48,753 bases of DNA. It comes from Candidatus Thiomargarita nelsonii. GTDB taxonomy: Bacteria > Pseudomonadota > Gammaproteobacteria > Beggiatoales > Beggiatoaceae. The notes under the pieces were generated by a model that did not search any database, was not told where the DNA came from, and worked only from the letters and a program-made list of their open reading frames with translations. This document shows positions 1 through 9,059 of the stretch, piece by piece. How positions within the stretch are numbered: position 1 is the first letter of the stretch; every line of letters begins with the position of its first letter. A program made the position numbers and the translations under genes. The stretch lies in contig JSZA02000040.1 in assembly GCA_000785145.2 (NCBI GenBank), positions 1 through 48,753 of the forward strand, given 5' to 3'.

Positions 1-185
1 AAACCTACTATGTTCTCGTTCCCACGCTCTGCGTGGGAATGCCTGTCTGGACGCTCCCGCGTCCTGCAATAAAAACTCGTGTCTGGACGCTCCCGCCTCC
101 TGCAAACGAGAAACCTACTATGTTCTCGTTCCCACGCTCTGCGTGGGAATGCCTGTCTGGACGCTCCCGCGTCCTGCAATAAAAA
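1..185. repeat. Long direct repeat of paired-hairpin intergenic repeat
   Basis: Bases 1-75 recur almost exactly at 111-185, with a shortened copy between them (about 78-110). Each unit holds two small hairpins, one around tcccacgctctgcgtggga and one around ggacgctcccgcgtcc. The same unit recurs, in either orientation and often trimmed, near 345-395, 32395-32455, 33895-33957, 36909-36928, 37712-37771 and 45605-45830, so it is a dispersed repeat family. No coding potential is visible here. Confidence 0.9.
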
Positions 186-710
186 GGCTTAGCTGAAATG
201 ATTTTTGTATTGACTATCAGCCCTCCAGTATCGCATCCAATGCCACGGAAGTCGGACAGAATAAAAATCGTCGGGTTAGAGAATTTGTTTTTAGACTTGT
301 TTCCAGTGAATTAAGACCTTATTTTTAGACTCTCCAGTTATTTCATCCTGAATACGCTCTGCGTGGAATGCCTTCAAGGAGCGTGGGAACGATAAACTGA
401 TAACTGATAACTAATAACCTAAAATTAAAGGATACAATAGTGAGTAGACTCAGATCACAATTCTGTTGTTAAATATCAACATGTATATACATGTCGGATA
501 AATCCGAACATGGGAGTGATCAACCCATTATCCCCTCGCCCAAGCTTAGGGTTACTTGATGCTTGAGAATCCATTTTTTTTGACGTGGAAGGCTAACCAC
601 CTCAAGCGGCACTATTAAACTAAATTTCAAAAAGAATGTCAAGTTTTTTGTAGGGGCAATCCTTTATGGTTGCCCCCTTGTTAGATTTTATGGGGACGAG
701 CCCGCAGCTC
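186..710. other. Intergenic stretch, no convincing gene
   Basis: Short open stretches only. A trimmed copy of the tcccacgctctgcgtggga repeat lies near 345-395, a small perfect palindrome acatgtatatacatgt lies near 479-494, and a half REP-like hairpin (gtaggggcaatcc...ggttgcccc) lies near 651-678. One run near 205-318 is open for about 37 codons to a stop but has no start or ribosome binding site, so it is not called. Confidence 0.6.
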
Positions 711-767
711 CAATGCCAGTCTTCAAAACCCACACGTTCTTTTAGAGCGAGGCACTTAATGGCATTG
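711..767. mobile_element. Small MITE with IS4-like ends and target duplication
   Basis: The 57 bp element begins caatgcca and ends cacttaatggcattg, an imperfect inverted repeat. It is flanked by gcccgcagctc (700-710) and gcccgcagctt (768-778), an 11 bp target duplication with one mismatch. It is the shortest member of the family described at 22478, 23336, 23709, 38827 and 45671. It has no coding capacity and must be mobilised in trans. Confidence 0.75.
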
Positions 768-818
768 GCCCGCAGCTTGCCCCTCAAACTATAACCTTTT
801 TTATGGACATGTTTACAA

Positions 819-2123
819 ATGCAGATATTTTTATCGACTATACCCAAAGTAGCAATCATATTGCTTCCCCTAAGCATTTCTGGATTGACTCAGGCGGCGA
901 CATTGGACGGCAAGGAGGTGCCGATACACCACGTCAGTTCAGATAATTGTAAGGAGTGCCATCAGACAATCTACAAACAGTGGAAAGGCTCCATGCACGC
1001 CCAGAGCACGGCCCTCAAGGATCCCATACATGGTGCTATCTATCGCCAAACTGTCGGCGATCCAACCAAGGAAAACGTCAAACACAAAGCATCAGGCAAA
1101 TATCCCGTCTGTTTGCAATGCCACTCTCCTAACGCTGCCTTGGATAAGACGACCAAGTTGGATGCTAAGCCCGCCTATAGTGAAGGCATTAATTGTGTCG
1201 CTTGCCATACCATGAAGCGATATAAGGGTTTGTACGGCAAAAATGGAAAAATGCAATTGGGACAGAGTGCTTATGAATTATCGGATAAGTTGCAAGGACC
1301 AAACGGTTTTCTCCACGAGCAGGGGCAGGCCGCTGATAAGCTGCGTTGGCAGCTTGACGACGAGGGAGAATTGAATCCTCATCTAGGTCGGGATAACAAG
1401 GGTCAACCCTACATGACAGAGGAAGATGTTCAAGAGATCGATCTACCGATGGAAGCTAACTCAAGCCTAAAAACTTCAGCAGCCTGTCTCGGTTGTCATG
1501 ACAAACGCAACAATTCCAATGGGGTAGCCCTGTGTCAGACAGGCGATGAATACCTTGAAGGTAAAAGCCAGCAAAATTGCCAATCCTGCCATATGCCCAT
1601 CAGTGGCGGACTGGCCGATCATAGCATGGGCGGTGGCCACAATCTGGCGATGTTGAAACGTTCGGTACGCCTTGATCTGACGACTCAAAGGGTGGGAGAT
1701 AAGCTGACAATTGATGTGGTGGTAGAAAATATGCAACCTCACAATGTGCCCACAGGTGCCCCCTTTCGTAACATCTATCTGAAACTCTCCGCCCTTTCAG
1801 CGGATGGTAAAGTGCTCTGGCAAAATTACCAAACCCATCCGGCTAAGGAAGACGCTAAAGCCTTTTTTGTTTACACCATGATGGATGATGCCAATCATCC
1901 TGTCGCACCCCCGATGGCGACTAAAGTTGGTAAAAATACTCGTCTCAAGCCATACGAGACTCGTATCCTCAATTATAATATCCCCGCTTCGGGTGTTGAT
2001 TCAGTCCGTGCAGAGTTATATTACAATTTGCTTTGGCCTGGGATGGTCAAAAAGATGAAGAAGCTGCCGGCGGCACTCAAAGCTCCAAAACGGATCGCTT
2101 GGTCTGAAGAAAAAATTCGTTAA
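819..2123 (+). CDS. Multihaem c-type cytochrome (five CXXCH motifs)
   Basis: Secreted, probably periplasmic electron-transfer cytochrome of the cytochrome c554/multihaem superfamily. A signal peptide occupies about residues 1-26 (hydrophobic core, then TQAA). Five haem-binding motifs follow: CKECH (44-48), CLQCH (about 98), CVACH (about 126), CLGCH (about 223) and CQSCH (about 254). The last 150 residues have no haem motif and look like a beta-sandwich domain, an arrangement known in octahaem/pentahaem-like cytochromes of sulfur bacteria. The ATG at 819 gives the complete signal peptide; no strong ribosome binding site is seen. It stands alone, convergent with the CoA-binding gene. The redox partner and substrate cannot be told from sequence. 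Confidence 0.9.
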   Translation: MQIFLSTIPKVAIILLPLSISGLTQAATLDGKEVPIHHVSSDNCKECHQTIYKQWKGSMHAQSTALKDPIHGAIYRQTVGDPTKENVKHKASGKYPVCLQCHSPNAALDKTTKLDAKPAYSEGINCVACHTMKRYKGLYGKNGKMQLGQSAYELSDKLQGPNGFLHEQGQAADKLRWQLDDEGELNPHLGRDNKGQPYMTEEDVQEIDLPMEANSSLKTSAACLGCHDKRNNSNGVALCQTGDEYLEGKSQQNCQSCHMPISGGLADHSMGGGHNLAMLKRSVRLDLTTQRVGDKLTIDVVVENMQPHNVPTGAPFRNIYLKLSALSADGKVLWQNYQTHPAKEDAKAFFVYTMMDDANHPVAPPMATKVGKNTRLKPYETRILNYNIPASGVDSVRAELYYNLLWPGMVKKMKKLPAALKAPKRIAWSEEKIR

Positions 2124-2133
2124 ATTTTGGACG

Positions 2134-2155
2134 TCCAAGATAAATCTTGGACTCC
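2134..2155. terminator. Palindrome between convergent genes (REP-like)
   Basis: The palindrome tccaagataaatcttgga followed by CTCC lies in the 38 bp gap between two convergent genes, where it could act as a bidirectional terminator. It is also a member of the GGAG-foot palindrome family (other copies at about 2557-2580, 32347 and 48540), so its presence may reflect repeat insertion rather than a dedicated terminator. Confidence 0.5.
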
Positions 2156-2161
2156 TTTAGA

Positions 2162-2533
2162 CTAAAATTGTTTCGTGCGGAGCATCACCAATGTGCAGCC
2201 GCGAATCACTTCGATCTGAAGTTTTTTGGCTTTGGATTCCAATAAATCATTTTCAGCCCCAGGATTCATAATAATTCGGTCTGGTTTCATGGAAAAGATT
2301 TTGTCCATCAATTGCGTCGATCTTTCTTTGCCGACATAAAGCGTGACTGTATCGACTTGACAAGTGATATCATCCAAAGATTTATAACTATTTAGTCCGT
2401 GTATCTCAACACCGAGCGGATGCACCGGATAAACGCGATGTCCATAACTGAGCAGATCATGCACTGCTTTATTGGAATAGCGTTTCTCCTTTGGAGACGC
2501 GCCTAAAACGACAACATTTTGATTATTCTTCAT
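2162..2533 (-). CDS. CoA-binding domain protein (CoA_binding_2 type)
   Basis: A 123-residue single-domain Rossmann-like protein. The N-terminal VVVLGASPKEKRYSNKAV resembles the nucleotide-binding loop of the succinyl-CoA-synthetase-like CoA-binding family (YccU type), and the later IIMNPGAEND and VIRGCTLVML segments are also typical. Length matches the stand-alone family. It lies 13 bp downstream of the flavoprotein gene on the same strand, so the two are probably cotranscribed. Its physiological role is not known for most members; binding of an acyl-CoA or related nucleotide is the usual assumption. Confidence 0.85.
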   Translation of the reverse strand: MKNNQNVVVLGASPKEKRYSNKAVHDLLSYGHRVYPVHPLGVEIHGLNSYKSLDDITCQVDTVTLYVGKERSTQLMDKIFSMKPDRIIMNPGAENDLLESKAKKLQIEVIRGCTLVMLRTKQF

Positions 2534-2546
2534 GATAGATAATACC

Positions 2547-3938
2547 TTATTTTTCTAGGAGTCCAAGATTTATCTTGGACTTCCCCAGTTGAGCAGCAAT
2601 CGCTTTCAGCGCATCATCAAGTCCTTCCATCACAGTCGGATGATAAAACGGAGTCAGCAAAACATCTTGCACAGTCATCTCATGTTCAATCGCCATCGCC
2701 AAAAAGTGACCAATATATTCACCATCCGGTATCATCATCTCCGCGCCCAGTAATCGACCGGATTGACGATCTGCATAAACTCGCAAATGTCCATGAGTCC
2801 GTGCCATCACCTTGGTCCGCCCTTGCATGACAAATCCGCGTTCTCCGATAACAATATCTTGTCCCTCTAATTCAGCAAAAGAGGCACCTACAATAACAAT
2901 TTGTGGATCTGAAAAAGCGATGCCTAGCGGTACGCGGCGTTTGAAAGCGGTGGCGGTGTCTCTGACAGCATTGTAGCCCGCTATCACCCCATCATCAGCG
3001 ACTTCATGCAAAATGGGTCTGATCGATGTGACATCTCCAGCAACAAATACAGGAAAATAACCCAGTTGCATGGTATGGGGGTTTATTAAGCCTTTGAGTC
3101 CATTGGATAAATCTATCCCAAACACTTCTTCAAGACCCATATTATCAAAATTGGGACGACGTCCGAGTGAGGCTAAAACCATATCGACTGTCGTTGACTG
3201 TCCTTGCTCTGTTTCAACTTTTATACCACCCGCAGGATCATCCGACAATTGTGCGGCACTCCCCAGCCAGAGTTGTTCAAAATCCTTGGAAAATTCTTCA
3301 ATTGCAACCTTATTAATAACGGGATCAGAAAGGCTGCCGACGGTGGACAACATTTCAACGCCAACCACTCGGATACCCAGTCGCCCTAGCGCTTGTCCGA
3401 TTTCGCTGCCGATGATGCCAAGTCCAATGATGGCGATTGAATCGGGTAAGTCTTCGAGTTCAAAAAAGTCATCGCTGGTAATCACACCCAATTTTTGCCA
3501 TTCTGGCGGCATAATAGGGCGTGAGCCGGTGGCAATCACAATTTTATTGGCATGAATGTGTTCGCCATTGACTTCCAAAACTTGGGGCTCAACAAATCGG
3601 GCGCGTCCTTTGATGTTTTTGTCACCAATTTTGTTGACACCTTCCATGACACGGCCTACAAATCCGTCGCGCATACGACGTACATGTTTCATCACTTGTG
3701 CCCGATTGATTGTCAGGCTGCCCTCAATACCAAAATTCTCAAAATGTTGTCTTCTCGAAAATTCTTTAGCAACTTCAATGAGTACCTTTGATGGCATACA
3801 ACCGACTCTTGCACAAGTCGTGCCATAATGACCAGCATTGATGAGTACCACGTTTGAGGTTTTTTGCCTCACTTGACCGAATGTGTGTAAGCCAGCAGTG
3901 CCAGCTCCGATAATCGCTACATCTACTTTTTTGGACAT
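2547..3938 (-). CDS. lpd: Dihydrolipoamide dehydrogenase-like flavoprotein
   Basis: Class I pyridine nucleotide-disulfide oxidoreductase of 463 residues, the usual length. The FAD site is IIGAGTAGLHTF near the N-terminus. The redox-active pair is in TTCARVGCMPSK (C-x4-C). The NAD site is IAIIGLGIIGSEIGQ (about 170-185), and VFVAGDV is the second FAD motif. The C-terminal HP-E motif of the partner active site appears as FYHPTVMEG. No lipoyl-bearing E2 subunit gene is nearby, so the substrate may be a lipoyl or other disulfide carrier and the symbol is provisional. Oddity: the last dozen codons are formed by a GGAG-type palindromic repeat (about 2551-2580), so the C-terminus is repeat-derived. 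Confidence 0.88.
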   Translation of the reverse strand: MSKKVDVAIIGAGTAGLHTFGQVRQKTSNVVLINAGHYGTTCARVGCMPSKVLIEVAKEFSRRQHFENFGIEGSLTINRAQVMKHVRRMRDGFVGRVMEGVNKIGDKNIKGRARFVEPQVLEVNGEHIHANKIVIATGSRPIMPPEWQKLGVITSDDFFELEDLPDSIAIIGLGIIGSEIGQALGRLGIRVVGVEMLSTVGSLSDPVINKVAIEEFSKDFEQLWLGSAAQLSDDPAGGIKVETEQGQSTTVDMVLASLGRRPNFDNMGLEEVFGIDLSNGLKGLINPHTMQLGYFPVFVAGDVTSIRPILHEVADDGVIAGYNAVRDTATAFKRRVPLGIAFSDPQIVIVGASFAELEGQDIVIGERGFVMQGRTKVMARTHGHLRVYADRQSGRLLGAEMMIPDGEYIGHFLAMAIEHEMTVQDVLLTPFYHPTVMEGLDDALKAIAAQLGKSKINLGLLEK

Positions 3939-4196
3939 GTTTTATCCTGTTTTTAGAAGAAAAAAAACTAAACTTAATCGTATCATGGTTTAGTACTTAC
4001 AATATAAAATCATAGTAAAAAAGTCAAGTACTAAAGTATAGTAGTAAATTACTATTTACTCAAATTATTGAAATACTTTAATTCTATTTATTAGAAATTT
4101 ATTCTACACAATTTGATAATAACATTTAAAAAAAATAATATATGATAAAATCGTATTGTTGTTACTAGAACACTTACTTAAATTAGAGGTAAATAC
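3939..4196. promoter_or_regulatory. AT-rich divergent intergenic region
   Basis: This 258 bp, very AT-rich gap lies between the divergent flavoprotein and response-regulator genes and must hold both promoters. Near 3983-4000 tcatggtttagtacttac resembles the end of the second repeat-element family (see 13740-13905). Short poly-A and poly-T tracts are frequent. No individual promoter can be assigned with confidence. The response-regulator gene has a ribosome binding site (agagg) at about 4184. Confidence 0.4.
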
Positions 4197-5120
4197 ATGC
4201 AAGCTTCTATCGGCTCTTATTTGGAAAAAAACCATATCCTTGTTGTGGACGATGAACCTGATATTCATAAATTGACCAAAATGAGTTTGAAAAGTCTCAA
4301 ATATCAGGGGCGGAAAACTAAATTCAGTTTTGCCTCGTCTGGAAAAGAGGCCGTTGAGATTATGCGCTCTAATCCTGATATTGCCGTGATACTGTTAGAT
4401 GTGGTCATGGAAACCGACTTAGCCGGCTTGGAAGCCTGTCGGACAATTCGGGAAGAATTGGGTAATCATTTTGTCCGTATTCTATTGCGTACAGGGCAAC
4501 CGGGCTCGGCACCCGAAAAGCAAACCATTGATGAATATGATATTGATGGTTATTTGCCGAAAACTGAATTGTCCACTAATCGACTCTATTCATCAGTACG
4601 GACGGCGCTCAAGGCGTGGCAAGAACTGATTGAATTGGAGCGCCATCGGGAATTACTCACCGCGCTCCACGAAGGTACTATTTCTCTACGTTCTTTTGAG
4701 CCCCTGGAGACCACTTTGGAGCGTCTTCTCGAAACCACGGTTGCCATTTGTCCGACTTCCTTGGCGGTATTGCAATTAGACACCTTTGAAGAAGAAGGTA
4801 ATCCGCGTCAAGTTTTCTTGCATTTATCCACTGGCACCGCAGAGGCGGCTAAAGAAGTCGCTACCCGTATCGCTCGCTCACCCGCTTTACAGTCGCAACG
4901 TGAGGCTGGTCCTATTGAAGGCGGCTATTTGGTGCCCCTGGTATTACATCGTGAACTTGGCTATGGATGGATTTTTCTGGAGGATGCCAAGCCAGATGAA
5001 TTTGCCGCCAATGCCCTGCCTTTACTTGCCGCTCATGCTGCCAATGCCCTGTATTCTACAGTCGCACAGACAATGTTGCAAGATCGAGAAAATCCTATTT
5101 ATGACACCATGATCATCTAA
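4197..5120 (+). CDS. Response regulator, REC plus DUF3369-like domain
   Basis: A 307-residue two-domain regulator. Residues about 10-140 form a receiver domain: acidic pocket in VVDDEPDIH, phosphoacceptor Asp in VILLDVVME, and the conserved Lys in YLPKTEL. Residues about 150-300 match what I recognise as the DUF3369 domain (a GAF-like sensor) that often follows REC in regulators ending in HD-GYP. No HD-GYP or other output domain follows, so this protein ends where an enzymatic output would begin. It lies 38 bp upstream of the molybdoenzyme fusion and upstream of two histidine kinases, making it a likely partner of one of them. Output may be by protein contact. Confidence 0.82.
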   Translation: MQASIGSYLEKNHILVVDDEPDIHKLTKMSLKSLKYQGRKTKFSFASSGKEAVEIMRSNPDIAVILLDVVMETDLAGLEACRTIREELGNHFVRILLRTGQPGSAPEKQTIDEYDIDGYLPKTELSTNRLYSSVRTALKAWQELIELERHRELLTALHEGTISLRSFEPLETTLERLLETTVAICPTSLAVLQLDTFEEEGNPRQVFLHLSTGTAEAAKEVATRIARSPALQSQREAGPIEGGYLVPLVLHRELGYGWIFLEDAKPDEFAANALPLLAAHAANALYSTVAQTMLQDRENPIYDTMII

Positions 5121-5158
5121 ATTTTGGCAGCAACGAGACTTCAAAGGAGATGGATTTT

Positions 5159-8100
5159 ATGAGCGACAAAGAACAAATTCCCACAATTGAACATGCGGGG
5201 ATGCTGGAAGATATGATACACATGCCCGCCTATTTACGCTCGGATCATGCAGAAGGTGAACGCCATAATGGTATTTATTCTTGTGCTTTCTGTGGCGTAG
5301 GTGACAGTGGCAAATTGTTACCCAAAACAGCAGAGATTGTGCCGGAAGACACAGAAAATCAGCAAGGTGAAGGGGTCTTTAAAACTGACGGGCGAGAATT
5401 TGAAACCCGTTTTGATGGCAGTCGGATATTGGTCAAAACCAATAAGCCTTTGACCAAACCCGGTAGCATGTTGAGAGGTGAATTGAAAATCGGTTCAAGC
5501 GTCAAACCCATCATGGCGAGAGAAATCGGTCGAGAATTTGCCGAAGATGGCGGGATTGAGGCGCAACGTTTTCAGGTTTACAAAAGTGCCGCGACCGTTT
5601 CTGATAGTGTCATTAAGCAAACCAAGCCTACCACAGGTTGCGTGAAATTGAAATTATCACTCACGCGACAACGGCCCGCTTTTCCTATCCAAGTGGCACC
5701 GAGTTATTTAGAGCATAATCAACGCCAAGTCATCGACTATGAAACCGCCATTAAACGCTTTGCTGATTTATTATTAGCGCATCGTGGTGCCAAAGCGAGA
5801 ACCTTGATTTATGCTTGCGGACAAATTGATTATTTTACGATTTTTGCCATGCAAGAAGTCTTTCGATTGTTAGGCATTCGCAATATCACCGGTAACGCTG
5901 AACATTGCTTGAATGCGGGCGCAGTACATAATGAAAAACTCACAGGGCAAGAAGGGCCGTTTTTGACCGTTGAACAAGGGACTGAGGGACCTAATCGTTT
6001 TTATATTTTTAATGGCTGGAATGGTTTTATTACCCATCCGCCTGTTTTTAGTGCCATTACTAAACGCAAGGATTTAGATGCCTATTTAATAGAAGTAATG
6101 GTCACCGAATCGGCGAAAGTCTTAGCCTCAAAGCTTGGACCAGAACGGATATTATTGGTTAAACCCGGCTCTGATCCCCATTTAGCCTTAGCCATAGCCC
6201 ATGAAATTTTGCTGAACTCACCAAACGCCATAGAACAACGCTTTATTAAGCAATTTTCTGATAAAGACAGTTTTAAGCGTTTTGTAGAATTAGCCCGTTC
6301 TGATCAGTTTGCGCCACAACAAGTTGCCGAAAGGATTGCCCCAGAGCCTCAATATGTCGTGCGTCTCGTGTACGGGATCAAAGACATTGCCCAAAAATTG
6401 GCTAAGGCGGAGACAGTGCCCATTAATATTCCCTCCGTCGGATTATCACAAACCACTGGGATTGTCACCCATTGTTTATGGGGTGATATATTGGGGATGC
6501 TGGGCAAATACGGTTTAAAGCCCGATGGCAGCACTGCTGGCGGGACTTTGCGCGTCCCCGGTCAAATTAATGCCGAAACTGAAATTCAAGGCATGTCGCG
6601 TAAATACTTTTTTGGGCGCGTACCCATTGATAAAGCCCCAGAAGTCGCACAACGTATGGGATTACCAGAAGATGCCTACGCCTCGGTGTTGGAAGATACG
6701 CCACGCACCGCCTTAGATTATTCTGATCCCACGCCCGGCACCCGCGAATTATTCATCAGCTTTGGCACCCAGTTTGAGGCTAATATGATGGATCGCGAGC
6801 GTTGGTTGCGGAAACTTAAAGATTCGGATACGCAATTGGTCGTCATCGACCCGATTCCAGACCCTTTTAGTGTGGAACAAGCTGACTTGATTATCCCTTC
6901 TCCGCCCCATCCGGCGACGACCAAACTCTATCAAAATGGAGAATGGAAAATGTCGTTGTCTGTGCCACAAAAAAAGGCAGCGCCTGAAACTCGCTCAGAT
7001 GTCACAATTATTTATGATGTCATGGCGGAAATCACTCGCCGTTTGGAAACCGATGAAGCCGTGGCGCACCCTGATTTGGCGCGTCATGCAAAATCTGGCT
7101 ATTTAAGTCAGCGTTTTGGCGAAGGCTTAAAGCGCATTGAAGGTGAAGTCAGCCGCTCGCAATTGTGGCAACGGATACTGGATTATATGAATGGAGGCAG
7201 TGGACCCTTATATTGTGCGCCAGATCATCCTGATGGGCAGCCCATTCAGTGGGATGAACTCTTGGAACAAGGCTCTATTATTTATGGGGGAGTCGGTACA
7301 CATCGTTATACCTTAGATTATGATCGTCCTGATTATTCACCTTTTGGCGATATTTTCAGGCAGCCACGACAATTCGAGTTTTTCACGCCGACTGAAGTTG
7401 ATCTCAATTTTCCTGATGGCGTGATCCTCAATTCAGGGCGTTCAGGACTTCTCGATGATCGTGAACGTATTCGCTTTGCAGTCAGCACCTTTAATTCGGG
7501 TAAGGCGACACCGGCTGTCAATATGCCAGATGAAAATCCCTTGCATATTTCCCCCAGTTTAGCAAAACGCCATGGCGTGAAAACTGGGGACTTTATGCGT
7601 ATCACTGGACGACATACTGGCAATAGCTTGGTTTTACCGGTTATCGTGACCAATCGGGTGAAAGGCGACAGCACTTATGTCAGTTTCCATAAGTCTCGGG
7701 CGCAAATTGAAAAAAACCACTATGTCAATATAGTCAGTTCTCATGAAGGGCGTTGCCCGTATTGTGCCCAAACGACTGTGAAAGCAACTCAAGTGCTTTT
7801 GGAACGATTGGACGCGCCTAAAGCTGAAGAACGTCCGCGTGAAGCGACAATCATGTTGCAACAGGAAAGTTTACCGCCTCCCACCGATCCAGTGGATACG
7901 ACCTTAATTGATACCAAGGCCGATTTACCCCTCTGGCAAGGCCAAGCAACGCAGCTTTATGTGACTGATATTATAGAAGAAACCCATGATGTTTACACTT
8001 TCCGTTTCCAAGGCAATCCTTTATGCAAGTTTGTCTATTGGCCAGGGCAATTTTGTACCTTGGTGTTAAATATTAATGGTAAAAAAGTCTTACGCTCTTA

Positions 8101-9019
8101 TACGATTTCTTCTACGCCTTCACGACCTTACGTTTTAGAAATCACGGTGAAACGGGTGCCGGGTGGTTTGGTTTCAAACTGGTTACCGGATAATCTGAAG
8201 GTGGGAGATAAAATCAGTATCGCGGGTCCTAAAGGTAAATTCTGCTTGGTGCCGGGTAAGATTCCTAAGAAAATTTTATTTTTGACAGGTGGTAGTGGTA
8301 TTACGCCACTGATGTCTATGTCGCGCTGGTTGTGTGATGTGTCCGCCAATGTCGATATTAAATTTTTAAACTCAGTCCGCAGTCCTAATGACATTATTTT
8401 CCGCAAAGAATTAGAATTATTAACCAGCCGTTATAAGATGTTTGAACCGGTTGTGGTGTCTTCTAGCCGCAGTAGTAACAGTGATTGGATGGGTTTAAAA
8501 GGGCGGATTAACCGTCTGGTGATAGAAACGGTTGCCCCTGATTTTCAGGATCGCCATCTGTTTATGTGTGGTCCCGCTCCTTTTATGGAAGGGATGAAAG
8601 GCATTTTGAAGGAACTTGGCTTTAATATGGCGAACTTCCATACCGAAAGCTTTGGGGGAGTACGCACGGCTAAAGATAAAGCGGCACCTGTAGCGGCACC
8701 TGTACCCACGGCTGTCGAAAAAACGCCACCACCGACGGTAGAAGAAACACCCGCCAAATCGTTGACAATCAATTTTGTACGATCTGGCAAAAAAGTCACC
8801 ACCGATGGCAAAATGCCTTTGTTGGAAGTGGCAGAAGAAAACGATGTTGATCTGGATTATGGTTGTCGTTCTGGAGATTGTGGCGATTGTAAGGCACGCT
8901 TGTTGAAAGGTAAAGTGGAGATGGAATCTGAAGAGGGTTTGGAAGATGATGAAAAGGCGGCAGGTTATATTTTGACTTGTGTGGGTACGCCTGTGACGGA
9001 TTGTGAGTTGGATATTTAA
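5159..9019 (+). CDS. Molybdopterin oxidoreductase / ferredoxin reductase / 2Fe-2S ferredoxin fusion
   Basis: Single polypeptide of about 1286 residues joining three modules. Residues about 40-880 resemble the formate dehydrogenase/nitrate reductase class of molybdopterin enzymes, with a C-terminal dinucleotide-binding part near ILNSGRSGLLDDRERIRF. Residues about 925-1165 form an FAD/NAD reductase: flavin motif RSYTISS, NAD motif LTGGSGITP, and MCGP. The last 90 residues carry a 2Fe-2S ferredoxin with C-x4-C-x2-C (CRSGDCGDC) and a final Cys in ILTCVG. A proline-rich linker precedes the ferredoxin. The N-terminal iron-sulfur motif is CAFCGVGD: the third Cys of the usual CxxCxxxC is Asp. Start chosen at 5159 because AAGGAG (5144-5149) is 9 bp upstream; the ATG at 5150 is too close. 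Probably moves electrons from NAD(P)H to a molybdenum site, or the reverse. Substrate unknown. Confidence 0.85.
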   Translation: MSDKEQIPTIEHAGMLEDMIHMPAYLRSDHAEGERHNGIYSCAFCGVGDSGKLLPKTAEIVPEDTENQQGEGVFKTDGREFETRFDGSRILVKTNKPLTKPGSMLRGELKIGSSVKPIMAREIGREFAEDGGIEAQRFQVYKSAATVSDSVIKQTKPTTGCVKLKLSLTRQRPAFPIQVAPSYLEHNQRQVIDYETAIKRFADLLLAHRGAKARTLIYACGQIDYFTIFAMQEVFRLLGIRNITGNAEHCLNAGAVHNEKLTGQEGPFLTVEQGTEGPNRFYIFNGWNGFITHPPVFSAITKRKDLDAYLIEVMVTESAKVLASKLGPERILLVKPGSDPHLALAIAHEILLNSPNAIEQRFIKQFSDKDSFKRFVELARSDQFAPQQVAERIAPEPQYVVRLVYGIKDIAQKLAKAETVPINIPSVGLSQTTGIVTHCLWGDILGMLGKYGLKPDGSTAGGTLRVPGQINAETEIQGMSRKYFFGRVPIDKAPEVAQRMGLPEDAYASVLEDTPRTALDYSDPTPGTRELFISFGTQFEANMMDRERWLRKLKDSDTQLVVIDPIPDPFSVEQADLIIPSPPHPATTKLYQNGEWKMSLSVPQKKAAPETRSDVTIIYDVMAEITRRLETDEAVAHPDLARHAKSGYLSQRFGEGLKRIEGEVSRSQLWQRILDYMNGGSGPLYCAPDHPDGQPIQWDELLEQGSIIYGGVGTHRYTLDYDRPDYSPFGDIFRQPRQFEFFTPTEVDLNFPDGVILNSGRSGLLDDRERIRFAVSTFNSGKATPAVNMPDENPLHISPSLAKRHGVKTGDFMRITGRHTGNSLVLPVIVTNRVKGDSTYVSFHKSRAQIEKNHYVNIVSSHEGRCPYCAQTTVKATQVLLERLDAPKAEERPREATIMLQQESLPPPTDPVDTTLIDTKADLPLWQGQATQLYVTDIIEETHDVYTFRFQGNPLCKFVYWPGQFCTLVLNINGKKVLRSYTISSTPSRPYVLEITVKRVPGGLVSNWLPDNLKVGDKISIAGPKGKFCLVPGKIPKKILFLTGGSGITPLMSMSRWLCDVSANVDIKFLNSVRSPNDIIFRKELELLTSRYKMFEPVVVSSSRSSNSDWMGLKGRINRLVIETVAPDFQDRHLFMCGPAPFMEGMKGILKELGFNMANFHTESFGGVRTAKDKAAPVAAPVPTAVEKTPPPTVEETPAKSLTINFVRSGKKVTTDGKMPLLEVAEENDVDLDYGCRSGDCGDCKARLLKGKVEMESEEGLEDDEKAAGYILTCVGTPVTDCELDI

Positions 9020-9059
9020 CTTAAATTTAAGTGTGCAAGGTACGCCTTGCACTCCTGAG

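Noticed and set aside
205..318. Open stretch ending ...REFVFRLVSSELRPYF
   Set aside because: No start codon, ribosome binding site or recognisable family; may be the end of an old gene, but cannot be supported.
5150..5158. Upstream ATG for the molybdoenzyme fusion
   Set aside because: It abuts the ribosome binding site with no spacer; the ATG at 5159 is correctly placed.
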